From Asparagopsis taxiformis (taxonomy: Eukaryota; Rhodophyta; Florideophyceae; Bonnemaisoniales; Bonnemaisoniaceae): 64,000 nt of DNA. This document shows, piece after piece, positions 29,093 to 39,795 of the stretch. The translations under genes and the position numbers were made by a program. Positions within the stretch are counted from its first letter, which is position 1, and every line of letters begins with the position of its first letter. The notes under the pieces were generated by a model. That model worked only from the letters and a program-made list of their open reading frames with translations, made no database searches and was not told the DNA's origin. The stretch is taken from contig JALQPE010001817.1 in assembly GCA_030407315.1 (NCBI GenBank), forward strand, positions 1 through 64,000, written 5' to 3'.

Positions 29093-30553
29093 ATGGCCAA
29101 GACGAAACAGACCGCAAAGAAGTCGACTGGGGGGACTGCCCCTCGGCAGGAGCTAGCGGCTCGGCCGGCGCGGATTCCCAGACGAGACCCTCCCGCGGCT
29201 CCTGGCACCTACCGTCGCGAGGGCGGCCAGGAGGTACGCTATCGTCCCGGGGAAGCCGTCCCCGTGCGGGCCAACGAGGTTAACTTCGACGACCAATCCC
29301 ATCGGGGAATTCGTCAGAACCTCTTCCGTTGGTTCGGACGTGAAGACGTCCAGAACATCCGCCGCTCCTCCGACCATCGTGGTCATTTCGTCGTCGACTT
29401 TGGCCGAAATCGTCGCGATCCGTGCCAAGTGAAGGCCAGGGAACTAGAGTTCCTCTTCGGGCCCCAGATCGTCGAATTCGCCTCCGATCCGGCCATCTCC
29501 ATCCTTACCGCGGAGATGGCTTGTCGTCTCGGTCTCACCGAATCCCACGGTGACACCGAGAAGTACGCCGAATGCCCCGACGACACCGAATGGATCATAG
29601 AGAAGATCTGGTTGTCGAAGGGCGGTGAAAACGGCGAACTGGAAGGCTGCTTCTATGCCTCCGCCGAAGGGGAGCGAACCGGCCATCGAATCGATCTGTA
29701 TACCATGGTTTTCCGTCAGGTCTCCGAACCGGCGGAGCGCGACGCGGCACTCCAGGAGCAGGATAATCCCTCTCCTGTGACCCGAGGGAGTGGTCAACCC
29801 TCGAGGGTGAGTTTAATAGCCAGCCTCGACGCTTGGTGTTATAAGAACCCCGGCAAGAAGAAACGAGTCAATGTCGCCATGGCTCGGGTTCCCTCCCCCG
29901 AAGCCCCTGAGTTCTTCGTGGGGACCCCGCGGAACCGCCTGGTGGTACCAGTGCAGGACTTCACTAACAACTGCCTGCGTGCAGCGGCCGCCAATGGTAT
30001 CGCTCTCGTATGCGATTTCGACACCGCCGATAGGTTCTTCCGTCGGGAGCTGGCCCGGGACGAAGAAGAACGCCTTATTCGTGGCTATTGTACAAGCGTC
30101 GTGGACTTTGGTTCGGTCTCGAAGGCCATCGCCGATCGTGCTCCATCGACGGTTACTCTGTCCCGAGTGGTGATTCCCCGTTTCGATTTAGGGGCCCCAG
30201 ATTCTCGGTCTAGGCAGTGGGTGTGGTTGCGGAAGGAACTTTCGAGACAGCCGGACGTGTACGTAGTACAGGTTTGGAGTCGAGATGGGCTGAAACACGC
30301 CATCTGTATCGACTCGCGTTCCCAGCCTATTCTGATCTACGACTCTTCGGAGGCTTTTGTTATGAGTCTAGAGTCTCGGGCATTCTTCTTATGTTGCAGC
30401 ACCAGCAAATCGTCAGATTTCTTGGCATTCGATGACCTTCGACGTGTCCGGCGGTTGGGCTTGAATCGAGAGGAGAAACGCGCGAAACGTCAGTGTCAGA
30501 GGAAGCGGGAGAAGGTCCGAAAGGCGAAACTTGGTGGTGCGGGGTCGTCGTAG
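29093..30553 (+). CDS. Histone H3 tail fused to a cysteine-peptidase-like domain
   Basis: 486 aa, ATG start, no stops. After Met the first 21 residues match the H3 tail at 16 positions: AKTKQTAKKSTGGTAPR corresponds to H3 residues 1-17, keeping K4, K9, S10 and T11, with K in place of R2 and R8 and T in place of K14. A second match, RYRPG at 48-52, corresponds to H3 40-44. H3 K27 is Ile here, and no histone fold follows. The middle is unrecognised. Near the C-terminus C294 (NNCLRAA), H402 (LKHAICID) and D417 (IYDSSE) have the order and spacing of a papain-fold protease or deubiquitinase. The C-terminus is basic. The ORF lies antisense to pol of retroelement A. The role is unknown; the tail could recruit H3-tail readers or decoy modifying enzymes (inference). 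Confidence 0.8.
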   Translation: MAKTKQTAKKSTGGTAPRQELAARPARIPRRDPPAAPGTYRREGGQEVRYRPGEAVPVRANEVNFDDQSHRGIRQNLFRWFGREDVQNIRRSSDHRGHFVVDFGRNRRDPCQVKARELEFLFGPQIVEFASDPAISILTAEMACRLGLTESHGDTEKYAECPDDTEWIIEKIWLSKGGENGELEGCFYASAEGERTGHRIDLYTMVFRQVSEPAERDAALQEQDNPSPVTRGSGQPSRVSLIASLDAWCYKNPGKKKRVNVAMARVPSPEAPEFFVGTPRNRLVVPVQDFTNNCLRAAAANGIALVCDFDTADRFFRRELARDEEERLIRGYCTSVVDFGSVSKAIADRAPSTVTLSRVVIPRFDLGAPDSRSRQWVWLRKELSRQPDVYVVQVWSRDGLKHAICIDSRSQPILIYDSSEAFVMSLESRAFFLCCSTSKSSDFLAFDDLRRVRRLGLNREEKRAKRQCQRKREKVRKAKLGGAGSS

Positions 30554-30720
30554 CATCTCACAGTTGGACAGAGAGGGAAATGAATCGTATTGAGTAGAGT
30601 AGCTAGTAATGGATAGAAGGATCTAGAATTGTAATGTGTGCGTAGAACAAGGGTTGAATCATTAAAAAGGGGTTATGCATAAAAGGGAGTGTGCAAGCGA
30701 AGGGTTTCCCTAATGGAAAC

Positions 30721-31278
30721 TTAATGCAGTAGATGTAGTGGACGCCTACGGAAGAGAAGTAGACGTCTCGCATGGATGGGGCGGCGTGATACCTTCGCTT
30801 GGTCAGAGGCGAGTAGGTATCGGGGGTGGCTAGATTGGATGACCTTAAACGGTCCGTACCACTTAGTTTCGAACAGCGACAGCTTCGTCGTTCCGAAAGC
30901 CTTCCCCTTCGCCACTAGGACCTCGTCGCCTACCTTGAACCTTCGTTCAGGTAGGTGGGCTCGAGCTTGGGTATTGCGTAGATGCATTTCTACCCTGCTC
31001 GCTCGTTGCGACTGGAGAGATAACATCTCAAACAGTCGGGATTGAGGGTCCAGTGGACGGTCCAGAAGCGGTGACGGGTCGTGGGCGACTACCCTCGGGA
31101 CTACTCCGTACATCAGCTCGAAGGGGGAGGTTCCGCCTGTCATGCAACGACGGCGATAACCGTAGAGAACGTGTGGAAGACGCGTGTCCCATTCGACCGA
31201 GTCCCTTCCTTCGAATTTGGCTAAGGACCTCTTGATGGTCCCTACCATCCGCTCGGCTCGACCGTTAGACATAGGGGA
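30721..31278 (-). pseudogene. Retroelement A integrase C-terminus (fragment)
   Basis: Begins MSNGRAERMVGTIKRSL, the end of the integrase core with its catalytic Glu, followed by the GPF-like C-terminal domain (RFKVGDEVLVAKGKAF, TKWYGPFKV). It is cut from the rest of integrase at 31279 by chromovirus B; the upstream half ends at 57020 in the same codon series. From 30554 to 30720 there is only the tail of the antisense gene. Confidence 0.88.
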
Positions 31279-32756
31279 TGTGGGACTCGTCCCGTATTGC
31301 GCTGCGAGCGGTCGCGGGAGCGATAATTCCAGGCGTCTGTAATGGGCGCCAGGAGGGGTCGCTTAAGCGGTACGCTCGAGAGCGTGAGTGGGTGCTCGAT
31401 AGGGAATCAGCCGCGAAGAGCCGCGTTGGGAATCAATGGCCGCGGTGACGTGGCAAGGCAATTGTCGCCCAAGGGCGAATGGTGTGGGACTCGTCCCGTA
31501 TTGCGCTGCGAGCGGTCGCGGGAGGGACAATTCCAGGCGTCTGGAATGGGCGCCAGGAAGGGTCGCTTAAGCGGTACGCTCGAGAGCGTGAGTGGGTGCT
31601 CGATAGGGAATCAGCCGCGAAGAGCCGCGTTGGGAATCACTAGCCGCGGTGACGTGGCAAGGCAATTGTCGCCCAAGGGCGAATGGGCGCGTGCCGCCTT
31701 GCATTGGCACCGGGCCACATTGCTTGCGCGGGACCCTTCGGCGAGCGTGCAACGTGTAGCGATATAGGCGCGATTAGTCACACACGTGTGCGAGCGGGAG
31801 GATTCTCCCGTTACAGTTGTGCACGTGTATGTTACGGCTAGCCGTTTCTATTAGTTTACACGTAGCAACGTAGCAGCTTACTCTGTAAGGCCCCTGGGCC
31901 ACATAAACACCCCACAAGGTCCATTGGACGCCGGACCGGGACCATTGGTCCTGGTCCGGTCCCGGCCGTCTCGTTGACCATTTAAGGTCAACGGATTGAC
32001 CACTAAGCTACAATAAAGGCAGATCGTCTCGGTTCCAAATCTTTCGACCGTGGTCGTTTAACTTACAACTAAACGGCGGCGGCAGTTCCCTTACCGGATA
32101 CCCGCTGCTCCGCTTCGATCTCCAATTGGGGATCGCTCGCACATTTCCCCAATTGCCCGCCGCGAGCCTCCTCCGGCGGGGGTGCACGTGGATTGCCCTA
32201 GGGCATTTCGTCTCCACGGTAGTGGAGAACCTTCCCGCTTCTTTTAACGCCGCTAGGCGACCAGGAGGGGCCTTCCGCCCACCGGGACAAGGCTACCGGC
32301 TGGGAGTGCTGTCGGTTGGCACCCCCAGCCGGTCAACCGAAGCCAACGCCCGCAGGCTTTTCAAACGGTCCCGACCGCTGCCGTCAGTGGTATCACAGTT
32401 GCGGAATACGTCGTGTGAAAACCACGCGTGGAGGCGACCACAATCCCCGCGGGGATCCATCGCGCTAAGTGCCTAGTTAACCCTTGAGTGGGTTGAGGAC
32501 GGCCACGGCCGATAGATCCCTCCGGCAGGTTAGATCCAGCCCTCCCGGACCCCGCTCTACCACCCGCTACCGGGTTGGGAGACAGGTGTCCGGGCTCCGA
32601 GGGATCGATCCACCCGACACAGCCCTCGGGCTACTAGGATCGCACGAGGCGTCAACCTCGTGGAATCGGCGCTCTCACTCGTGAGTTCGAAGCCTTATCC
32701 CTATCCTCTAATCCTCCTCGGAGGTATAATCCATCTACAAGAGCTAAGGTCCTACA
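31279..32756 (+). repeat. 5' LTR of chromovirus B
   Basis: 1,478 bp, TGTGGGACTC to GGTCCTACA. The first 204 bp are duplicated (31279-31482 and again from 31483), which explains its extra length over the partner. AATAAA is at 32012-32017. Minus-strand tRNA-like A-box sequences (TAGCTTAGTGG near 32005 and GGTGGTAGAGCGG near 32565) are embedded in it. Confidence 0.92.
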
Positions 32757-33058
32757 TTTGGTCTCTCGACCTAGAAGCGTTCGGGACGCTGTTGATCAAC
32801 CTTGGTTGCTAAAACATCTCCGCTGGTGAGCATTGTACACCGCTTTGTCAGCGTCAAAAACTAGGAAAGTAACAAAGGAAAGGAAAGTATACCGTACGCG
32901 AGGTACGAAGAAAGTCAGAACGGGTACGCCCGGAGCTGCAGGCCCTGCAAATCGACGAAGATTCGTGTGAGGTAACCGTCGACAGACGTTAAACACCGTA
33001 GCTCGGAGGAGCATAATCTCAACCAAATTATTTATATTCATTTCGGTGAGCGAACAGA
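32757..33058 (+). other. Leader of chromovirus B with primer binding site
   Basis: TTTGGTCTCTCGACCTAGAAG directly follows the LTR (TGG at 32758). The same TGGTCTNNCGACCTAGAAG occurs directly after the LTR of chromovirus C, so both probably use the same tRNA primer. The rest of the leader has no ORF. Confidence 0.6.
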
Positions 33059-35371
33059 ATGGCCCCCGGCATCGATGAGCCGACGGCCAGCTCACTAGCC
33101 AAGGAGCGAAAATCCTCGGCCACTACGACGACCAGTCGTAGAAAAGGGAGGGCAGCCAGCGTGCCGCGAAGCTCCCCTCCCCGAACTCGCGCAAACGCGC
33201 GAAAGAAGACTGCCTCGGCAGTTTCAGCGGCGACACCTCCAAAGTCGCCGCCCCCGGCGGAAAATGTCCACTCGCTGTCAAGCGTGGACTCAGGGATGGG
33301 CGCTAGGCCACTTACACTTCCTGTAGTGGCGCCTACCCCTAGAGGTGATGAATTATCGGTGGCTCAAGAGCCGACGCCTGCTGCAGCGAACAGAAGAAGC
33401 GAGGGGAAGAGAGTGCTTCGCGAGCCCTCTATCCATATTGACCCGCTTCCCAGCCTCGGCTTGACCACATTGCCATCCACAGGACTGTTTTCGGACAGGC
33501 CCCCACGGATGCCAAGCACGGCCACTGCCCCTGCCAGTGCGGCTTTGAAGCAGCCGCCTGCCACGGCAGTTGCCCCGCAGGAGATCCGGGCTATCGCACG
33601 GGAGGTAGCCCGTGAAATCGCTCGCGAGGAGGTGCGTATCGACCGCGCCATTCACCCGCAGGCAGCTTATGACGATATGCGCGCCTCGCTGATCTCCGAA
33701 ATCGTTCCCATCGTGACCAGACAATTGGAGTCGGTCGTGACCGAACACGTTTACACGCGACTCAAGACGGCCCTAAGGCTCGAAATTCCGCATCTCGTCC
33801 GGGACGCCGTGACAGAAATACAGGACGCCGAGGCGCCGTTAAGTCCGCTCTCTCCTCGCAGCAGAGCGGGCCGGAACGATGACGCCGCTCGACCGGTTCG
33901 AATGGAACCGATCGGTGGAGACCCACCGAACCATGACCCCCGCAGGGAAAATAGGGAACATGAAGAAGCCCGTCGCTGGGTGGACCTCATGCGTGAATCA
34001 TGCGCTCAAGCCCCACACCAAGAACGCCCCCGGGCGGAAGAGTCACCAGACTCGTCTTACCCCGGCCTTGTCGAAATCAGGCCGCTTAACGAGCGCTTCA
34101 CGAAAGCCCTATCTTACCGCACATATAGGTTGCGGAACCAAGACAACCGCTACGACGATGAAGTCGCCCAGCGGCTGTCCCGGACGGCAAGACAGCTCAG
34201 GCATGTCATGACCGTACCGCTCTTCACTGGTGAAGACCCAATCGCCGTTCTGGCGTTCTTGAAGAACTTCAAGTTTGCGTGTGATGAAACCGGCGTGGCC
34301 GAAGGAGCAGCCCTCCCGCTCATGAAATATTTCATGGCTGGGGAGGCTCGTGAAACGATGCTCTCTTACGTCGGCCGAGGTACGGGTTTCGCCGACGCAC
34401 GCCCGGGAATTGATATCATCAATTCCTATCCGGAAGCCGTCAACTGGCTGTTACTCGCGTATGCGAAGGAGTCGGTACTCCAACACGCGTACCGTCAAGT
34501 CACGCAAATGCGCCAAGGCGTAGCAGAGACTGAAGACCAGTTCGCCTTCCGTCTCCGAAGGGAAGCCCTGAGGTGCGGTGACGCATTCCTCGAGCGCTCC
34601 CTCATGGCTATTTACATCGATGGATTATTATCATATTCACAACACGTTGTGCGGGATGATGTGTCCAAAAACCCCCGTATGACGTTTCAGGACGTTCGTA
34701 TGCGCGCGCAGAGCCTTGGCGATACTGCTCGTGAAACGCAGCGCCAACACTCCCGCCTGCGCACTAATCCCCCGATACCTACGCAGAAACGGGTCACCAC
34801 GCGTAGGGTGAATACGATATCCGTAGACGAAGGAACGCTCGCGAGCGAACAAGGCAATAACGCCGTGTTGGCCGTAGCCTTCGGCGGGGAAAATACCCCG
34901 CCTCTGGATTCAGCCGATACGACTCCCATAGGAGTTTCCGAAGGAGGGGTAGAGGCTGGTGCAACCGCCCGCACCCCTACCCAACCCCAGTTGGACTTCA
35001 ATGGCTCCGATGGTGGTCGACGAGACAGGGACCATGGAAGACCCTTGGGTCAGCGACGGGAATACCCTAAGACCCCACACTCGCGAGTGCACATCAGCGC
35101 ACGCACGCCGCCACGTTGCCTCGTATGCCGCAAGGTGGGTCATGTCATGACCCAATGCCGCTTACTCCCCCAGGAGGTCCGCGATAGCATCAAGGCCGCG
35201 CAGGCGCGCGAACCATACGACCAGAACGAAAGGGATTTGCTACGCAACCTACTGGTTGACACCGAAGAAGCTGAACTCCCACGGGAGTTGGACGAGCTAT
35301 CGATAAGAGGGAGCTCTTCCTCCAGCGATATTGGCCCCCACCCGGAAAACGGGATGGAGGAGGCGATGTAG
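33059..35371 (+). CDS. Gag of chromovirus B
   Basis: 770 aa, ATG start. The first ~190 residues are Ser/Pro/Thr-rich and basic. At ~200-250 lies a helical segment (IAREVAREIAREEVR). The capsid-type retrotransposon gag domain is at ~380-560 (TVPLFTGEDPIAVLAFLKNFKFACDE and AYRQVTQMRQGVAETEDQFAFRLRREAL, quoted in part). One CCHC zinc knuckle (CLVCRKVGHVMTQC) is near 685. It packages RNA into virus-like particles. The stop at 35369 lies inside the pol frame. Confidence 0.9.
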   Translation: MAPGIDEPTASSLAKERKSSATTTTSRRKGRAASVPRSSPPRTRANARKKTASAVSAATPPKSPPPAENVHSLSSVDSGMGARPLTLPVVAPTPRGDELSVAQEPTPAAANRRSEGKRVLREPSIHIDPLPSLGLTTLPSTGLFSDRPPRMPSTATAPASAALKQPPATAVAPQEIRAIAREVAREIAREEVRIDRAIHPQAAYDDMRASLISEIVPIVTRQLESVVTEHVYTRLKTALRLEIPHLVRDAVTEIQDAEAPLSPLSPRSRAGRNDDAARPVRMEPIGGDPPNHDPRRENREHEEARRWVDLMRESCAQAPHQERPRAEESPDSSYPGLVEIRPLNERFTKALSYRTYRLRNQDNRYDDEVAQRLSRTARQLRHVMTVPLFTGEDPIAVLAFLKNFKFACDETGVAEGAALPLMKYFMAGEARETMLSYVGRGTGFADARPGIDIINSYPEAVNWLLLAYAKESVLQHAYRQVTQMRQGVAETEDQFAFRLRREALRCGDAFLERSLMAIYIDGLLSYSQHVVRDDVSKNPRMTFQDVRMRAQSLGDTARETQRQHSRLRTNPPIPTQKRVTTRRVNTISVDEGTLASEQGNNAVLAVAFGGENTPPLDSADTTPIGVSEGGVEAGATARTPTQPQLDFNGSDGGRRDRDHGRPLGQRREYPKTPHSRVHISARTPPRCLVCRKVGHVMTQCRLLPQEVRDSIKAAQAREPYDQNERDLLRNLLVDTEEAELPRELDELSIRGSSSSSDIGPHPENGMEEAM

Positions 35372-38300
35372 GGGAACCGCCTCCGAGCGCCTCGACACCC
35401 TGTGTGAAATTTGCTCATTCACCGCTTCCGGGTGCCGAACAAGTTGGTCAAGTCCAAACGGCTACAAGCCAACTTGCCCCTGTAGTGCAGAACATTGTCC
35501 AAGGACAACCAGCCGGCTCTAGGGATGAGCCCGGTGACGTCTCTGTACTAACCGTCGGAACGCGCAACTACCAAGTTGACGCGTTGCTAGGATTGACCAA
35601 GGTCAGTTTTAGTTACTTGGCCGCAGTGTTGGACACTGGGGCCAGCCTTAGTGTTATTCGAGAGAACGCGCTCCCTACTGATTGGCGGCAGCGATATCCT
35701 CTCGAAAAGCTTCCCGCAGGAACTCGAGTTCTTGATGCAAACGGCCGCCGAATGCCACCAATTGCCGTGGCAGTCCTACACCTCCAGGTTGGGAAATCGA
35801 CGATTCGGCAACGCTTCATAGTTGTCGAACAACTTGCTGTCGCTTGCATCCTTGGATGTGATTTCATCAACGCTCATGTTGGTGCCGTACTTCCGCCAAA
35901 ACGGCTGTTTATCATGCGCCATACCCAGGAACGTATACCCATTGGGTGGCGGAAGTCTCTCACGAGAGTACCAGTGCCTCAGTCGCCATTGCTACCGAGG
36001 CTGCGCAACCGCAACGTCCGCGTGGCTGCGAGTATAACCCTCCCGCCGCGACGGACCACTCGAGTCTCCGTAATTACTTCGGAGCCAGGTCTCCAAGTCT
36101 TGGTTCCGAAGAAGGCCCTTCTTGAAGGGAAAAACATCCAGATGGCGAACGGTGTCATCAGCGCTCGTGCGTTGGTACCATTCGCCGTGGAGGTTGCCAA
36201 TTTCGGCAACCAAGACGTTAAGTTGCCCAAAGGCATGGTTCTCGGACACACTGAGGGTCCGCCAGCCTCGATACTCACGGTCGGGTCCATAGAGAATGGC
36301 CCGCGCGAGGCTAACGACCCTGGGAGAACCAAAGACCCACGGGTCATCGATAATGCCTTACCGGTTGGTGGCGAGCCACCGACGGGCGAGGCATGCCTTC
36401 GGGCAGAACCGGCGCCAGATTGGCGCCAAACCGTGTTGGACACTATCGAAGTCTCCAACCCTTCCCTTGGGAAGAAAATCATAGCGATGCTGGAAAAGCA
36501 CGCGTCGATGTGGAGTGGTCATCTTGGTGAGATTTCAGCGACGCAGCACCGCATCGACTTGAAGCCTGACACTGTGCCAATTCGGCAAGCACCGTACCGA
36601 GCGGGGCATAAAAATCGCGAGATTATAGCCACCCAGGTGCGCGAAATGCTTCAGGCCGGCGTCATCGAGCCGGCACAGTCAGAATGGGCGAGCCCAGTTG
36701 TGGTTGTGCCGAAAAAGGATGGTTCGTCGCGTTTCTGCGTCGACTACCGACGGCTTAACGCCGTGACAGTTAAGGATGCATACCCCATCCCGAGGATGGA
36801 TGACTGCATCGACTCCCTCGGTGAAGAAGCCATTTTTACCACGCTTGATTGCAACAGCGGGTATTGGCAGATTCCAATCGCCGAGGCGGACAAGGAGAAG
36901 ACGGCTTTTACAGCACACGTTGGTTCCTACCAATTCGTGCGCATGCCTTTTGGCCTTACTAACGCGCCCGCAACCTTCCAGCGTGCGCTTGACATTCTCC
37001 TTTCGGGAGTCAAATGGCAGTTCTGCCTAGTGTATCTCGACGACGTAATTATCTTCTCGCGAGAAGAAGAAGAACACATTGCGCACGTCGACGCCATATT
37101 GACCATTCTACGGAATGCAGGAGCCTCGCTCAAGTTCAAGAAGAGCGAGTTCTTCCGCAAGAGTGTGGATTATCTCGGACACCACATTCGACCGGGCAAG
37201 CTCGAGGTCATAACCACTGGCCTAGATGCGATCCACGGATCATTGTACCCACGGACGCAAACACAGCTACGGAGTTTTCTGGGTTCTTGCAACGTCTACC
37301 GACGTTTCGTTAAATCCTACGCCAAGATATCTGCGCCGCTCACGGAGTTACTAAAGAAGGGTATGCCCGTGCAGTTGGATGAGCCCTCAGATGCCCAGCT
37401 TGAGGCATTTAACGAATTGAAAAAGGCGCTCGCGTCGCCACCTATCCTACGCCTCCCGCATGCTGGGAAGCCGTACACGCTCGACGTAGACGCGTCGGAC
37501 GGGCAGATGGGGTGCGCCCTACTGCAAGAACAGGAGGACAAACTGCTACACCCCGTGGGGTACTGGAGCAAAACGCTCACGGACACGCAACGCCGCTACA
37601 CGACAACGGAGAAGGAATGCCTCTCGGTGTTCTGGGCTATCAGCCTCCTAAGGCCCTACTTAGAAGGGGCTCGCTTCACCGTCAGAACGGATCATAATTC
37701 GCTCACATGGATCCTGTCCATTACCCCTTCCGAGGGACGTCTAGCACGCTGGCGACTACGGTTGTCGGAGTTCGACTTCGATATTCAATACCGCCCGGGT
37801 ATTAAAAACGTCGTTCCAGACGCGCTGTCGCGGATAGAGACCACCGGTGAAGACCGAACCCCCATCGACGAGGACATACCCACCTTCTCAATCCAAGAAG
37901 GGGAGAAAACCCACGGGACCTTTATGGAGGATGATGAGTACAGAGTGACAGAGGATATGTATCCGTTGCCCTTGGGCGATTCCGTGCCGTGTTTTGTCTC
38001 CACTCACGAGTTGGTACCCGAAGCCATCTCGAGGGATGAGTGGATCCAAGCGCAACTGGTTGATGAGTTTTGTCAGACTATGCGCAAACGTATGGATGAC
38101 GGAGTGGACCAGCAAGTGGTTCTTACAGAAGACGGGGTCCTCGCGAGGAAATTGCCAGCGCTCGCTCGCCCACAGGTCCTCGTGCCCGAATCGCTACGGC
38201 CTCGGCTGTTGCGTAACTATCACTACTCCGCCACCGCTGGACATCCAGGGGTGAGGCGGATGTACGATACTCTACGACAGGGACTTTATTGGCCGACCAT

Positions 38301-39795
38301 GGTCGTCGATGTGCACGCCACCGTGCACGGATGCGAAACATGCGCCAGGGATAGGATGCAGCTGTCTCGCCATACCAACCCCTTGAAGTTGTTCCCGGCC
38401 CTTAGGCCACTTGAGGACGTCGCCATAGACCTCATGGGTCCTCTACCGAAAACCTCCCGAGGAAAGTTACACGTTCTGGTCATCATGGACCGTTATTCTA
38501 AGCTGTGCAGGCTCGTGGCCATGCGCTCGATACAAGCTAGCTTGGTTGTGAAAGCCTTTGTGGAGGAATGGGTGTTTACTTATGGGGCACCTAAGACTAT
38601 CCTGTCGGATAATGGACCCCAGTTTCGTTCTAAGACCTTCGTCGACGCCTGCGTCATTTTGGGTATTAAGCCGGTGACTACTACTACGTATCACCCGCAG
38701 ACGAATGGTCAAGTCGAACGATTCAACAGGACGCTCGCGTCTATGCTGCGCCATTACGTGGCTGAGGATCATCGCAACTGGGACGAATACCTCCCCGTCC
38801 TTGCCTATGCGTACAATCGGTGCGTGCACCGCTCGACGAATACAATTCCCTTCGAATTAGTCTTGACGCGCGCGCCACCGCCGATAGGTTTGGAGGATAT
38901 TACACTCAAAGGTGATGAAGCCTGGACACGTGATTCCTGGCGCCGGCAGCTTCGTGGGTTGTATGCGCGCGCTAATTCCTCGCTCGCGAGAATGCAAGCC
39001 CGGTACAAGCGCGACTTCGATAAGGCGGTGCGAGCACCAAATCGCCGCATCCGAGCCGGGGACGCAGTCTATATCGACTTGCGCAATACCTCCCAGGAGA
39101 CGACTATACTCGGGCGAGCCCGGAACAAGTTGGATTTCCAATCGATGGGTCCGTATACGGTTATATCTAACCAAGGTCACACGTTTGACATACTTGTCGA
39201 CGGAATTCCCGAGAGAATTAGTTCGGATCGCGTACGCCCAGCCCCGGGTCATGGACCGGTGCAGCCGGGTAGCGACGGTGAGGAGGAAGGCCGCGAAACC
39301 GCTAATGCAAGAAGTCGATTGCCGCGTCGCCCCCGGGCGAACGAAGCACAGACGGAACCGGGTTCCGAAGCGCTTCTACCGGCAGATAGGGCGGTCCCGC
39401 CATCCGGGAATACGGTATCCGACCCGCGCAATCCCCAAGGAAGCACCCCCGCGCCAATCGTACGCGAAGATTACCCACGGGTAACGCAGGACGCAAGCGA
39501 ACTGGTCAGTCCGACGCCGGTCGACGGTGACTCCGAGGAACACTCCAAGGAGTATACGATAGACGACCTTATCGAGGAATGGGTAGACGATGATGGCGTG
39601 TCCTACTTCCGTGTGCGCTGGTTGGGGTACGCCCCCGAGGAGGATACCTGGGAGCCGGAAGCGAACCTTCCCCCAGCCATAGTGGCTCGACATCGGAAAC
39701 GGACCGCACGTCAAAAAGAGCGCGCTCGTTTCAAACGGCCAAGTCACAGCCGGAAGGTAAGAATATCGTTGATCCACGGCGTCCGTTGGATCTAA
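35275..39795 (+). CDS. Pol of chromovirus B: protease, RT, RNase H, integrase, chromodomain
   Basis: The frame is -1 relative to gag and opens at 35275, overlapping gag by 97 nt; there is no early ATG, so expression by -1 frameshifting is likely. Aspartic protease LDTGASLSVI is at nt 35629. RT has FCVDYRRLN (nt 36736) and YLDD (nt 37032). RNase H has DVDASDGQMG (nt 37489). Integrase has the H..H..C..C zinc site (nt 38221-38345), then the D, D (LSDNGPQF) and E (HPQTNGQVERFN) residues. The C-terminal chromodomain at nt 39550-39715 has RWLGYAPEEDTWEPEANL, with the aromatic positions of a methyl-lysine reader. This is the chromovirus layout, in which the chromodomain directs integration to marked chromatin. 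No stops. Confidence 0.95.
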   Translation, partial: TPTGVGRAIDKRELFLQRYWPPPGKRDGGGDVGEPPPSASTPCVKFAHSPLPGAEQVGQVQTATSQLAPVVQNIVQGQPAGSRDEPGDVSVLTVGTRNYQVDALLGLTKVSFSYLAAVLDTGASLSVIRENALPTDWRQRYPLEKLPAGTRVLDANGRRMPPIAVAVLHLQVGKSTIRQRFIVVEQLAVACILGCDFINAHVGAVLPPKRLFIMRHTQERIPIGWRKSLTRVPVPQSPLLPRLRNRNVRVAASITLPPRRTTRVSVITSEPGLQVLVPKKALLEGKNIQMANGVISARALVPFAVEVANFGNQDVKLPKGMVLGHTEGPPASILTVGSIENGPREANDPGRTKDPRVIDNALPVGGEPPTGEACLRAEPAPDWRQTVLDTIEVSNPSLGKKIIAMLEKHASMWSGHLGEISATQHRIDLKPDTVPIRQAPYRAGHKNREIIATQVREMLQAGVIEPAQSEWASPVVVVPKKDGSSRFCVDYRRLNAVTVKDAYPIPRMDDCIDSLGEEAIFTTLDCNSGYWQIPIAEADKEKTAFTAHVGSYQFVRMPFGLTNAPATFQRALDILLSGVKWQFCLVYLDDVIIFSREEEEHIAHVDAILTILRNAGASLKFKKSEFFRKSVDYLGHHIRPGKLEVITTGLDAIHGSLYPRTQTQLRSFLGSCNVYRRFVKSYAKISAPLTELLKKGMPVQLDEPSDAQLEAFNELKKALASPPILRLPHAGKPYTLDVDASDGQMGCALLQEQEDKLLHPVGYWSKTLTDTQRRYTTTEKECLSVFWAISLLRPYLEGARFTVRTDHNSLTWILSITPSEGRLARWRLRLSEFDFDIQYRPGIKNVVPDALSRIETTGEDRTPIDEDIPTFSIQEGEKTHGTFMEDDEYRVTEDMYPLPLGDSVPCFVSTHELVPEAISRDEWIQAQLVDEFCQTMRKRMDDGVDQQVVLTEDGVLARKLPALARPQVLVPESLRPRLLRNYHYSATAGHPGVRRMYDTLRQGLYWPTMVVDVHATVHGCETCARDRMQLSRHTNPLKLFPALRPLEDVAIDLMGPLPKTSRGKLHVLVIMDRYSKLCRLVAMRSIQASLVVKAFVEEWVFTYGAPKTILSDNGPQFRSKTFVDACVILGIKPVTTTTYHPQTNGQVERFNRTLASMLRHYVAEDHRNWDEYLPVLAYAYNRCVHRSTNTIPFELVLTRAPPPIGLEDITLKGDEAWTRDSWRRQLRGLYARANSSLARMQARYKRDFDKAVRAPNRRIRAGDAVYIDLRNTSQETTILGRARNKLDFQSMGPYTVISNQGHTFDILVDGIPERISSDRVRPAPGHGPVQPGSDGEEEGRETANARSRLPRRPRANEAQTEPGSEALLPADRAVPPSGNTVSDPRNPQGSTPAPIVREDYPRVTQDASELVSPTPVDGDSEEHSKEYTIDDLIEEWVDDDGVSYFRVRWLGYAPEEDTWEPEANLPPAIVARHRKRTARQKERARFKRPSHSRKVRISLIHGVRWI

